Origin: Anaerolineae bacterium | GTDB lineage: Bacteria; Chloroflexota; Anaerolineae; Promineifilales; Promineifilaceae | Length of the DNA: 41,138 nucleotides | Assembly: GCA_023382655.1 (NCBI GenBank) | Contig: JAHDWK010000044.1 | Coordinates: forward strand, 1 to 41,138 | Direction of reading: 5' to 3' | Shown here: positions 6,584 through 14,275 of the stretch, piece after piece | Numbering within the stretch: position 1 is the first letter of the stretch | Layout: every line of letters begins with the position of its first letter | The notes under the pieces: generated by a model | Databases searched by the model: none | Told to the model about the DNA's origin: nothing | What the model saw: only the letters and a program-made list of their open reading frames with translations | Made by a program: the position numbers and the translations under genes

Positions 6584-8989
6584 ATGTCATATGATATTCG
6601 GAAAGTAGCTGTGATTGGGGCGGGCACGATGGGCGGCGGTATTGCCGCTCACCTGGCAAACATCGGTATCCCGGTGGTCTTGCTAGACATCGTGCCGCCC
6701 GATTTGAGCGAGGCGGAAAGGAACAACCCCAAAACCCGCAACCGCATCGTGCAATCGTTGTATGACCGGATGGCCAAGGCCAAACCGGCCAACCTGGCCC
6801 GCGCCGACCGCGCTGACCTGATCACCCTGGGCAATCTGGAAGATGATTTTAACCAGCTTGCCGATTGTGACTGGATCGTGGAGGTGATCATTGAGCAGTT
6901 AGCGCCCAAGCAGGCACTCATGGAACGCATTGAAGCGGTACGCAAACCGGGCAGCATCGTCAGCAGCAATACGTCGGGCATACCGATCAGCCAGATTGCC
7001 GACGGCCGTAGCGACGAATTCCGCGCCCACTTCCTCGGCACCCACTTCTTCAACCCACCCCGCTATTTGAAACTGCTGGAAATCATCCCCACTGCCGACA
7101 CCAGCCGCGCCGTGCTGGACTTTATGGGGCAATTTGGCAGCGAGGTGTTGGGCAAAGGGGTCGTGGTCTGCAAAGACACGCCCAACTTCATCGCTAACCG
7201 TTTCATCGCCATCGTTGGCTCCTACGTCAGCGAATATGCCCTGGAAAATGGCTACACCATCGCCGAAGTAGACGCCATCACCGGCCCGGTGGTCGGCCAT
7301 CCCAAAACGGCCACCTTCCGCCTGACCGACCTGGTAGGGCTGGACGTGATGATGCACGTCAACAACAACCTCTACCCCGCCATCCCCCATGACAATTACC
7401 GCGAAGTCCTCAAATCGCCCAAAACCAACGCCCTCAACGCCCAAATGGCCGAACGCAAATGGCTGGGCAACAAGACCGGGCAGGGCTTTTACAAAACGGT
7501 GATGGCTGGCGGGCAGCGCGAATTCCATACGCTGAACCCGGAGACGCTGGAATACTTCAACCCACCCAGTGTGCGTTTTGACTCCATCGGCGCAGTGCGC
7601 AAGATTGAAGATTTGGGCGAACGGCTGCGCAAGCTGCTGGAAATGGATGACCGCGCTGCCCAATTTATCCGTGCTACCACCTATTACGCCCTGGCTTATG
7701 CCGCCTACGTCACCCCGGAAATTGCCTACAACATTGTGGACGTGGACAACGCCAACAAGTGGGGTTTTGCCCACGAAGCGGGGCCGTTTGAGATGTGGGA
7801 TATGCTGGGGGTGGGGGACACGGCCGTGAAAATGCAGGCCGCCGGTTACGAACTGGCCGACTGGGTGCAGGAGATGTTGGATAATGGGCACGAGAGCTTT
7901 TACAAAGACGGCGAACCCGAAGCGGCTTCGGGCCGTTACTACGACTTCCACACCGGCACATATGTTGATCTGCCGAAAGACGAAAAGCATATCACCGTCG
8001 CCAATCTACTCAAACACAATAAAACATTAGCACACAATGGCAGCGCCCGCCTTCATGACATGGGCGATGGCGTCTTGCTCTACGAATTTAACGCCAAGAT
8101 GAACGCCATTGATGCGGACATTGTGGCGATGGGTAACACCGCGCTGGATCGCCTGAATACTGATTTTGATGCGATGGTCATCGGCAACAACGGTGACAAC
8201 TTCTGTGTGGGTGCGAACATCGCCATGATCGGCATTGCCGCCGGGCAGGGCATGTGGGACGTACTGGACAAATCTATCAAAGATTTGCAGGAACTTACCT
8301 TTAATTTACGCCACGCGCCCAAGCCTGTGGTCACAGCGCCACACCAGATGGCGCTGGGTGGTGGCGCGGAGATGGTGATGGCGGGCTGGACGGCCGTTGC
8401 TGACCACGAATCCTACATCGGCCTGGTAGAAGTGGGCGTGGGTCTCATCCCGGCCGGCGGCGGTTGCAAAGAGATCGTGCGCCGCAAAATCAACCCGGTG
8501 ATGAAAAGCGCCAACGCCGACGTGCTGCCCGCCATGCAGGAAATTTTTCAGAATATCGCTACCGCCAAAGTGGGTGCCAGCGCCTGGGAAGCGCGCGAAC
8601 TCGGTTTCCTCACCGACCAGGACACCATCGTGATGAACAGCGACCACCGGTTAGCCAGAGCCAAACAAAAGGCATGGCAACTTGTTGCCGCTGGGGCGCG
8701 GCCGCCGGAAGTAGAGAAAATCTATGCCGCCGGCCGGGACACCCTCTATGCGCTCTATCTGGGCATCCGCAGCTTCGAGTGGGGTAAATACGCCAGCGCC
8801 CACGACGCCCTCATCAGCCGCAAGCTGGCCTACGTATTGTGCGGCGGCGACCTGAGCGAACCGGCCTGGGTAGACCCCTGGTACATTCTCGACCTGGAAC
8901 GGCAAATGTTCATCGAACTACTGCATGAAGAAAAAACCCGCGAGCGCATTATGCACATGTTACAGACGAGCAAGCCGTTGCGAAACTAA
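6584..8989 (+). CDS. fadN: Bifunctional 3-hydroxyacyl-CoA dehydrogenase / enoyl-CoA hydratase (FadN type)
   Basis: An 801-residue enzyme covering the second and third beta-oxidation steps. The N-terminal Rossmann domain begins KVAVIGAGTMGGGIAAHLA and carries the conserved His in LGTHFFNPPRYLKLLEII. The 3HCDH C-terminal domains follow to about residue 480. The C-terminal hydratase domain has GDNFCVGANIAM, HQMALGGGAEMVMAG and VEVGVGLIPAGGG, with both active-site Glu positions apparently present. Dehydrogenase first, hydratase last is the order of Bacillus FadN and the reverse of E. coli FadB. ATG 6584 follows AAGGAG; the in-frame ATG at 6551 is inside the palindrome region. fadA follows directly, as in the Bacillus fadNAE operon. 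Confidence 0.95.
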   Translation: MSYDIRKVAVIGAGTMGGGIAAHLANIGIPVVLLDIVPPDLSEAERNNPKTRNRIVQSLYDRMAKAKPANLARADRADLITLGNLEDDFNQLADCDWIVEVIIEQLAPKQALMERIEAVRKPGSIVSSNTSGIPISQIADGRSDEFRAHFLGTHFFNPPRYLKLLEIIPTADTSRAVLDFMGQFGSEVLGKGVVVCKDTPNFIANRFIAIVGSYVSEYALENGYTIAEVDAITGPVVGHPKTATFRLTDLVGLDVMMHVNNNLYPAIPHDNYREVLKSPKTNALNAQMAERKWLGNKTGQGFYKTVMAGGQREFHTLNPETLEYFNPPSVRFDSIGAVRKIEDLGERLRKLLEMDDRAAQFIRATTYYALAYAAYVTPEIAYNIVDVDNANKWGFAHEAGPFEMWDMLGVGDTAVKMQAAGYELADWVQEMLDNGHESFYKDGEPEAASGRYYDFHTGTYVDLPKDEKHITVANLLKHNKTLAHNGSARLHDMGDGVLLYEFNAKMNAIDADIVAMGNTALDRLNTDFDAMVIGNNGDNFCVGANIAMIGIAAGQGMWDVLDKSIKDLQELTFNLRHAPKPVVTAPHQMALGGGAEMVMAGWTAVADHESYIGLVEVGVGLIPAGGGCKEIVRRKINPVMKSANADVLPAMQEIFQNIATAKVGASAWEARELGFLTDQDTIVMNSDHRLARAKQKAWQLVAAGARPPEVEKIYAAGRDTLYALYLGIRSFEWGKYASAHDALISRKLAYVLCGGDLSEPAWVDPWYILDLERQMFIELLHEEKTRERIMHMLQTSKPLRN

Positions 8990-8992
8990 TCT

Positions 8993-9020
8993 GTAGGGCG
9001 ATTTTGCAAAATCGCCCTAC
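8993..9020. repeat. 28-bp perfect palindrome between fadN and fadA
   Basis: GTAGGGCGATTTT (8993-9005), GC, then AAAATCGCCCTAC to 9020 form a perfect palindrome. There is no T-tract, so it is unlikely to be a simple terminator. It begins 4 bp after the fadN stop and ends 17 bp before the fadA start. Confidence 0.9.
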
Positions 9021-9037
9021 TTTACGGAGAAAATAAG

Positions 9038-10219
9038 ATGACACGAGAAGCAGTAATTGTCGCCGCCAGCAGGACGGCCGTTGGCAAGGCAAAACGTGGT
9101 ACCACCCGTCACTGGCGTTCTGATGAAATGGCCGCAGCCGTCATCCGTGAAGCGCTGCGCCAGGCCGAGGGGCTGGACCCCTACGAAGTAGACGATGTGA
9201 TTATCGGCTGCGCCATGCCCGAAGGAGCGCAAGGGTTGAACTTTGGCCGCACCATTGCCCTGCGCGCCGGGCTGCCATCCGACGTGCCCGGCATGACGGT
9301 GAATCGCTTTTGCTCCAGCGGCTTGCAAACCATCGCCCTGGCAGCCGAGCGCATCATCGCCAACGGCGCGGATGTGATTATTGCCGGTGGCGCGGAGACA
9401 ATGAGCCTGGTGCCCATGACCGGCTTCCGCGTCAACCCAAACCCGTACATGGTGGAACACCAGCCGGAAGTGTACATGGGCATGGGGCTGACGGCCGAGC
9501 GCGTCGCCGACGAATTTGAGGTCAGCCGCCAGGCACAGGATGAGTATGCCTTGCGTAGCCACCAACGCGCCGCCGCCGCTTATGTGCGGGACACTTTCAA
9601 AGATGAAATCCTGCCGGTGGAGATGGAAGAGGTAACACCCGGCGTGGATGGCCCGCAGCGGCGCACCATTATCCTGGACAAAGACGAACATGTGCGCCCG
9701 GACACCACCCTGAATGGGCTGGCCAAACTCAAACCAGTCTTTATGCAGGGCGGCACCGTCACCGCCGGGAACGCCTCACCGTTGAGCGATGGCGCGGCGG
9801 CGGTGATTGTGATGGAACGGCAAAAGGCCGAGTCGTTGGGGCTGAAGCCGTTGGTGCGTTTTGTGGGCTTCAACGTGGGTGGTGTGCGTCCAGAGATTAT
9901 GGGTGTGGGGCCGATTACGGCCGTGCCCCGCCTCCTCAAACGCACCGGCATGGCCCTGGCTGACATTGACCTGATCGAGCTGAACGAAGCGTTTGCTTCC
10001 CAGGCCGTAGCCGTCATCCGCGAGCTGGGTTTTGATGAAGAGAAAACCAACGTCAACGGCGGCGCAATTGCTTTAGGCCACCCGTTGGGGGCCACCGGAG
10101 CCAAACTGACGGTGCAAATCATCCACGAAATGAAACGCCGCCAGACGCAGTTTGGCATGGTGACGATGTGTATTGGTGGCGGCATGGGCGCAGCCGGAAT
10201 TTTTGAGAATCTGAATTAG
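9038..10219 (+). CDS. fadA: Acetyl-CoA C-acyltransferase (3-ketoacyl-CoA thiolase)
   Basis: A 393-residue thiolase completing the beta-oxidation cycle by cleaving 3-ketoacyl-CoA with CoA. All catalytic elements are present: nucleophilic Cys92 in NRFCSSGLQ, His348 in ALGHPLGATGAK, and Cys378 in MCIGGGMGAAGIFE. The NEAFASQAVA motif is also intact. GGAG lies 9-12 bp before ATG 9038. Biosynthetic acetoacetyl-CoA thiolases look similar, but placement right behind fadN argues for the degradative role. Confidence 0.95.
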   Translation: MTREAVIVAASRTAVGKAKRGTTRHWRSDEMAAAVIREALRQAEGLDPYEVDDVIIGCAMPEGAQGLNFGRTIALRAGLPSDVPGMTVNRFCSSGLQTIALAAERIIANGADVIIAGGAETMSLVPMTGFRVNPNPYMVEHQPEVYMGMGLTAERVADEFEVSRQAQDEYALRSHQRAAAAYVRDTFKDEILPVEMEEVTPGVDGPQRRTIILDKDEHVRPDTTLNGLAKLKPVFMQGGTVTAGNASPLSDGAAAVIVMERQKAESLGLKPLVRFVGFNVGGVRPEIMGVGPITAVPRLLKRTGMALADIDLIELNEAFASQAVAVIRELGFDEEKTNVNGGAIALGHPLGATGAKLTVQIIHEMKRRQTQFGMVTMCIGGGMGAAGIFENLN

Positions 10220-10519
10220 CAGTTTGCAGACATTGATGTTTGCGCCGACTTTGCACTGAGCGCGTCTTTGCATTGCTTTGATGCTAACTTTGCATTGCCC
10301 TGACCTAAAAAAGCACTTTTTGGGCAATCAGAAATATAATTTTAGGGTCAGTGCAAAATAGCACCACAAATACAAAGTGAAGTACAAAGTAAAGGTTCTG
10401 AAGGTAAAAGCGGTCTGGAATGAAATGACAGGCCGCTTTTTCTAATCCAACGATGGAATATAAAGGTCACCAATGCCACCGCCAATGCAAATCGTGTTTC
10501 AAATCCCAAGAGAGGAAAG
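10220..10519. other. Intergenic region between fadA and the LuxR-type regulator
   Basis: The 363-bp gap holds no convincing long gene. It contains a perfect TATAAT at 10335-10340 without a clear -35 box, a hairpin with T-tract at 10406-10443, and a small reading frame with its own ribosome binding site at 10520. AT-rich composition sets it apart from the flanking genes. Confidence 0.5.
10406..10443 (+). terminator. Probable Rho-independent terminator
   Basis: AAAAGCGGTCTG (10406-10417) pairs with CAGGCCGCTTTT (10429-10440) with one G-T position, around an 11-nt loop, followed by TCT. It could end the fadA transcript, or a short RNA started at the TATAAT at 10335. Confidence 0.6.
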
Positions 10520-10576
10520 ATGCAAATTGAAATTCCACCTGTCATATATTTTAGAATCAGTTACAGGACCCAGTAG
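10520..10576 (+). CDS. Possible 18-residue leader peptide
   Basis: ATG 10520 follows AGAGGAAAG at close spacing and opens a short frame reading MQIEIPPVIYFRISYRTQ before TAG at 10574. The stop lies 6 bp before the regulator start and overlaps the only sequence that could serve as its ribosome binding site (TAGGATGG). Translational coupling is an inference; no family is recognised and the frame could be fortuitous. Confidence 0.35.
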   Translation: MQIEIPPVIYFRISYRTQ

Positions 10577-10582
10577 GATGGT

Positions 10583-13225
10583 ATGGAACTGCTTGAACGT
10601 GAATTACAGTTAGACGCTTTACGCGCTGCCTTGGATGAGGTCAGAACCGGTAACGGCCGTGTTATTCTGGTCAGCGGTGAAGCTGGCATCGGCAAAACAT
10701 CACTCGTCGAGCAGTTCATGGCTGAATATCGGGCCACCCGGCCTGTACTTTGGGGCACCTGTGATGCCCAATTTACGCCACGTCCCTTGGCGGCTGTGTA
10801 CGACATTGCTCAGCAGACTCAGCTAGAGCTACTCCCCTTGCTCAACAAAGGTGCTGACTGGCTAATAATTGCCAGAACCCTCTTGACCTGGTTAGCCCAA
10901 AGCGATTCTCCTACCATTGTTGTGTTTGAAGACGTTCACTGGGCCGACGAAGCTACCCTTGACCTGCTCAAATTCTTGGGACGGCGTATTTGGCAAACTA
11001 CTTCGCTATTAATTCTCACATACCGCGATGATGAGGTTAGCCCACGCCACCCCTTACAAATCATCCTGGGCGATCTGGCTACCACCAATGCCGTGCGCCG
11101 TATTCCAGTGCCGGCACTCTCAGAAAATGCCGTGCGCCAGATGGCGACAGGGCAAGAGGTTAACCCGGTTGCCCTTCATCGCCAGACCAACGGCAACCCC
11201 TTTTTCATTACAGAGGTACTGGCCAGCAAGACCGCTGGCATCCCCGTCACGGTGCTTGATGCCGTCCTGGCACGTGTGGCCCGTCTCTCTTTGTCAGGGC
11301 GGGCCCTATTGGAAGCTGCGGCTGTCATCGGTGTGCGCGTAGAGCCATGGCTACTTTTGGAAATCACAGGCGCAGAATCGGCGGCCACAGAAGAGTGTTT
11401 GGCTGTTGGGATGCTGCAAACACAGGCAGATGGGCTGGCCTTTCGGCATGAATTGGCGCGGCAAACGATATTAGACACGCTCTCGCCGCCGCGGAAACTC
11501 GTTTTGCACCGGTTGGTGCTGGCAGCCTTGAGGGCGTCGTCGGCAGAGCCGCATGATTGGGCACGGCTGGCCTTTCATGCCGAAGCGGCGGGTGACCGAG
11601 AAGCGGTACTGGAATATGCACCCCTTGCAGCCCGACAGGCATCGGCCGTCAATGCCCATCGAGAGGCTGCCGCCCAGTATGCCCGCGCCCTGCGCTTCGC
11701 CGACAACTTGCCGCCTGCCGAGCACGCTTTATTGCTGGAAGCCTATGCCACAGAGTGTAATATCGTTGAGTTACGGCCTGATGGCATTTCCGCCCGTCGC
11801 CAGGCGGTGGAACTCTGGCGCACGTTGGGCAATGCCTTGAAGGAGGGTGAAAACCTGGTTTTGCTCATTATCATGTACTTTGGCGTTGGGCAAACGGCCG
11901 CAGCTGAACAGGTTAGCCGGGCCGCCATTGAACTGCTTGAATCGCTGCCACCCAGCCGTCAACTAGCAAAAGCCTATCGGATGCAGGCCGCTTTGCACAT
12001 GCTGCATCGGAATCAAGCAGAGGCTATTACCTGGGGAGAAAAAGCGATTACCCTGGCAAAACGCTTTGACGATGTAGAGACGATCGCAAACGCTTACAAC
12101 ACGATTGGTTCGGCCTGGATCGTGACGGATTTCCAGCGGGGCTGTGACTATCTGGAACACAGCCTGAGCATCGCGCGGGACAACGACCTGCCCATGCAAA
12201 TTGCGAACGCATTCACCAATTTAGGTTCAGGTTCGGGCGAGGTCTATCATTACCACGAAGCTGATCGTTACCTGGCCGAAGGTGTTGCGTATACTGTCGA
12301 GTACGATCTAGACGTATCCCGGTTATATATGCTGGCCTGGCAGGCACTGGCACATCTACACCTGGGCCGGTGGCATGAAGCGGCCGATATGGCCGCCACG
12401 GTTCTGCAATATCCCGGCGTATCAGCTATCAGCCAAATTATGGCTCTGCTGGCCCTGGGTCGTTTGCGGGCACGGCGGGGAGATCCCGGCGTCTGGAGCG
12501 CTTTGGATGACGCGTTGTCGTTAGCAGAGCAGACACAAACCTTGCAACGGATTGCACCGGTGCGGGCCGCTCGTGCCGAAGCAGCCTGGCTACTTGGTGA
12601 TCAAGGACGTACCTTAACGGAAGCCCGTGCCGCTTACGATTTGGCGGTAAACAAGCGTCACCCGTGGTTCACTGGCGAGCTGGCATTCTGGCGCTGGCGA
12701 GCTGGCGAATGGTTGCCATTGCCACCGTGGACGGCCGTTCCCTTTGCCCGTCATATTGAGGGGAGCTGGCAGATGGCCGCCGCCGAATGGGAACGCCTGG
12801 GCTGTGTCTATGAGCAGGCGTGTGCCCTGGCTGACGGTGATACGGCGGCACAGTTGGCTGCTTTGGTCCTTTTGGAGCAGCTAGAGGCGGCACCCGCAGC
12901 CAACGCGCTGCGCCAGAAACTGCATACGGAAGGTGTGCGCGGCATTCGCCGCGGCCCACGGCCGGCTACACGTGAACATCCTTATAGCCTTACCACGCGC
13001 CAGATGGATGTGCTGGCACTGTTGGTTGATGGCTTGAGTAATGCCTATATCGCTGCCCGCTTGTCCATCTCACCGCGCACGGCAGAACATCATGTTACGG
13101 CCGTTCTGGCCAAACTCGGTGTGCACTCTCGATCTGAGGCTGTTGCCCTGGCTTTGCAACTCAACCTGTTGGGAGCTGAGCAGGCACCTGAGTATTTCCC
13201 ACCACCTCATTTCCAGCCAAAATAG
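10583..13225 (+). CDS. Large ATP-binding LuxR-family regulator (LAL/MalT-like)
   Basis: An 880-residue signal-responsive regulator. The N-terminal AAA/STAND-type ATPase has Walker A GEAGIGKTS (residues 32-40) and Walker B TIVVFEDVHWADE (111-123). A long helical middle region (about 340-760) looks like TPR-type repeats for ligand or protein binding. The C-terminal LuxR-type helix-turn-helix (about 800-860) is complete: LTTRQMDVLALLVDGLSN, IAARLSISPRTAEHHV, AVLAKLGVHSRSEAVA. The usual Shine-Dalgarno is weak. The two small genes directly downstream in the same direction are likely targets or partners; the ligand is unknown. Confidence 0.92.
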   Translation: MELLERELQLDALRAALDEVRTGNGRVILVSGEAGIGKTSLVEQFMAEYRATRPVLWGTCDAQFTPRPLAAVYDIAQQTQLELLPLLNKGADWLIIARTLLTWLAQSDSPTIVVFEDVHWADEATLDLLKFLGRRIWQTTSLLILTYRDDEVSPRHPLQIILGDLATTNAVRRIPVPALSENAVRQMATGQEVNPVALHRQTNGNPFFITEVLASKTAGIPVTVLDAVLARVARLSLSGRALLEAAAVIGVRVEPWLLLEITGAESAATEECLAVGMLQTQADGLAFRHELARQTILDTLSPPRKLVLHRLVLAALRASSAEPHDWARLAFHAEAAGDREAVLEYAPLAARQASAVNAHREAAAQYARALRFADNLPPAEHALLLEAYATECNIVELRPDGISARRQAVELWRTLGNALKEGENLVLLIIMYFGVGQTAAAEQVSRAAIELLESLPPSRQLAKAYRMQAALHMLHRNQAEAITWGEKAITLAKRFDDVETIANAYNTIGSAWIVTDFQRGCDYLEHSLSIARDNDLPMQIANAFTNLGSGSGEVYHYHEADRYLAEGVAYTVEYDLDVSRLYMLAWQALAHLHLGRWHEAADMAATVLQYPGVSAISQIMALLALGRLRARRGDPGVWSALDDALSLAEQTQTLQRIAPVRAARAEAAWLLGDQGRTLTEARAAYDLAVNKRHPWFTGELAFWRWRAGEWLPLPPWTAVPFARHIEGSWQMAAAEWERLGCVYEQACALADGDTAAQLAALVLLEQLEAAPAANALRQKLHTEGVRGIRRGPRPATREHPYSLTTRQMDVLALLVDGLSNAYIAARLSISPRTAEHHVTAVLAKLGVHSRSEAVALALQLNLLGAEQAPEYFPPPHFQPK

Positions 13226-13308
13226 GTAGTGCACTCCCCCAAAATAGGGGGACTCCCCGATGTGCCTTCCTGGGGTATGGCCTAAGCTATCTTCAAATAA
13301 CAGTTTAA

Positions 13309-13327
13309 TTGCCGGATATACCGGCAA
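13309..13327. promoter_or_regulatory. Inverted repeat upstream of the DUF4242 gene
   Basis: TTGCCGG (13309-13315) and CCGGCAA (13321-13327) flank ATATA. A second hairpin, TCCCCC/GGGGGA (13235-13252), lies between the regulator and this site; neither has a T-tract. The 7-bp dyad is a candidate operator for the adjacent LuxR-type regulator, but this is only inference from position. Confidence 0.4.
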
Positions 13328-13349
13328 ACTAGCAAAAGGAGATAAAGCT

Positions 13350-13622
13350 ATGCGTCGTTATCTTGTTGAACGCACTTTCCCTGATGGTCTGGCGCTGTCG
13401 GCCAACGCCGATGGCGCTCAGGTTTGCCTGACAGTGATTGGCAACAACGCCGAAGATGGTGTTACCTGGATCCATTCCTACGTCACCCATGATAAGCAGA
13501 AAACCTACTGCATCTATGATGCTCCTTCGCCGGAAGCCATACGCAGCACAGCCAGACGCAACGGCCTGCCTGTAGACCGCATCACGGAAGTTCGGGTGCT
13601 CGACCCTTACTTCCATATGTAA
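13350..13622 (+). CDS. DUF4242 family protein
   Basis: A 90-residue protein matching the DUF4242 pattern from end to end: MRRYLVERTFPDGL, NNAEDGVTWIHSYV, KTYCIYDAPSPEAIR, RNGLPVDRITEVRVLDPYF. Family members form small ferredoxin-like dimers and one Streptomyces member binds nickel; a function here is not established. ATG 13350 has AAAAGGAGAT at good distance, so the longer frame from 13260 is rejected. The exported protein at 13676 follows after 53 bp and is probably co-transcribed. Confidence 0.88.
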   Translation: MRRYLVERTFPDGLALSANADGAQVCLTVIGNNAEDGVTWIHSYVTHDKQKTYCIYDAPSPEAIRSTARRNGLPVDRITEVRVLDPYFHM

Positions 13623-13675
13623 ACAGCAAGATGTGAATAGAAATGTTTTGGTCAATGCCTTAAAAGGAGATTGAA

Positions 13676-14179
13676 ATGAAACACAAAAAGATGATATTGA
13701 TCGGCTTAATTTTAGCCCTTCTTGTCGCCTCTTTAGCTGCCATAGCCAGTGCAGGGGGCGGTGGCGAGCTTGCCCAGGTGCGTGCAGTTGCAGCGCAGTT
13801 CCGCCGAACTGAAGCCGCTCAGGCTGCCGGGTATGACCTGGTACCTGGCCTGGATTATTGTTTTGAAAACCCCGGTGTGGGGGCGATGGGCTACCACTAC
13901 ATTAACGTAGCAATGCTTGACCTGTCGCTAGACCCGCTGCACCCCGAAGCGATGGTTTACGCCACTGGCCCCGGCGGTCATCTGAAACTGGGGGCAGTGG
14001 AGTACATCGTTCCGGCAGCCGAATGGAACGCAGCCGGGAACACCGAACCGCCGATGGTTTTAGATCATCACTTACACTTGAACGAGGCTTTGGGTGTCTA
14101 CGTCTTGCACGCCTGGGTGTGGCGAAATAACCCGGCCGGTATGTTTGAGGATTGGAATCCCAACGTTTCCTGCCCGTAA
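13676..14179 (+). CDS. Small exported protein of unknown function, His/Trp-rich
   Basis: 167 residues with a clear signal peptide (basic MKHKK, hydrophobic core, ASA cleavage site near residue 26). The mature part contains GAMGYHYINVAMLD, LDPLHPEAMVYATG, GAVEYIVPAAEW, LDHHLHLNEALGVYVLHAWVW and ends MFEDWNPNVSCP. I know this pattern from exported hypothetical proteins of many bacteria, but no activity is assigned. The conserved His residues suggest metal or cofactor contact. It has AAAAGGAG upstream and lies behind the DUF4242 gene, with a terminator at its end. Confidence 0.8.
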   Translation: MKHKKMILIGLILALLVASLAAIASAGGGGELAQVRAVAAQFRRTEAAQAAGYDLVPGLDYCFENPGVGAMGYHYINVAMLDLSLDPLHPEAMVYATGPGGHLKLGAVEYIVPAAEWNAAGNTEPPMVLDHHLHLNEALGVYVLHAWVWRNNPAGMFEDWNPNVSCP

Positions 14180-14204
14180 AATAAGAGTTGAGTACAGAAA
14201 TGTA

Positions 14205-14236
14205 AAAAAGCCCGCTCTCTACAGAGTGGGCTTTTT
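14205..14236. terminator. Bidirectional terminator between convergent genes
   Basis: AAAAAGCCCGCTCT (14205-14218) pairs with AGAGTGGGCTTTTT (14223-14236) with a single G-T position, and A- and T-tracts on both flanks. It serves the exported-protein gene on + and RNase J on -. Confidence 0.9.
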
Positions 14237-14275
14237 CGTCAGAACTAACTATGGGAGGTCTGTCAACAAAATTCG

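Noticed and set aside
6899..7990. A 363-codon minus-strand frame inside fadN
   Set aside because: Antisense to a conserved enzyme and rich in His/Val/Gly runs typical of reversed codons; no start signal.
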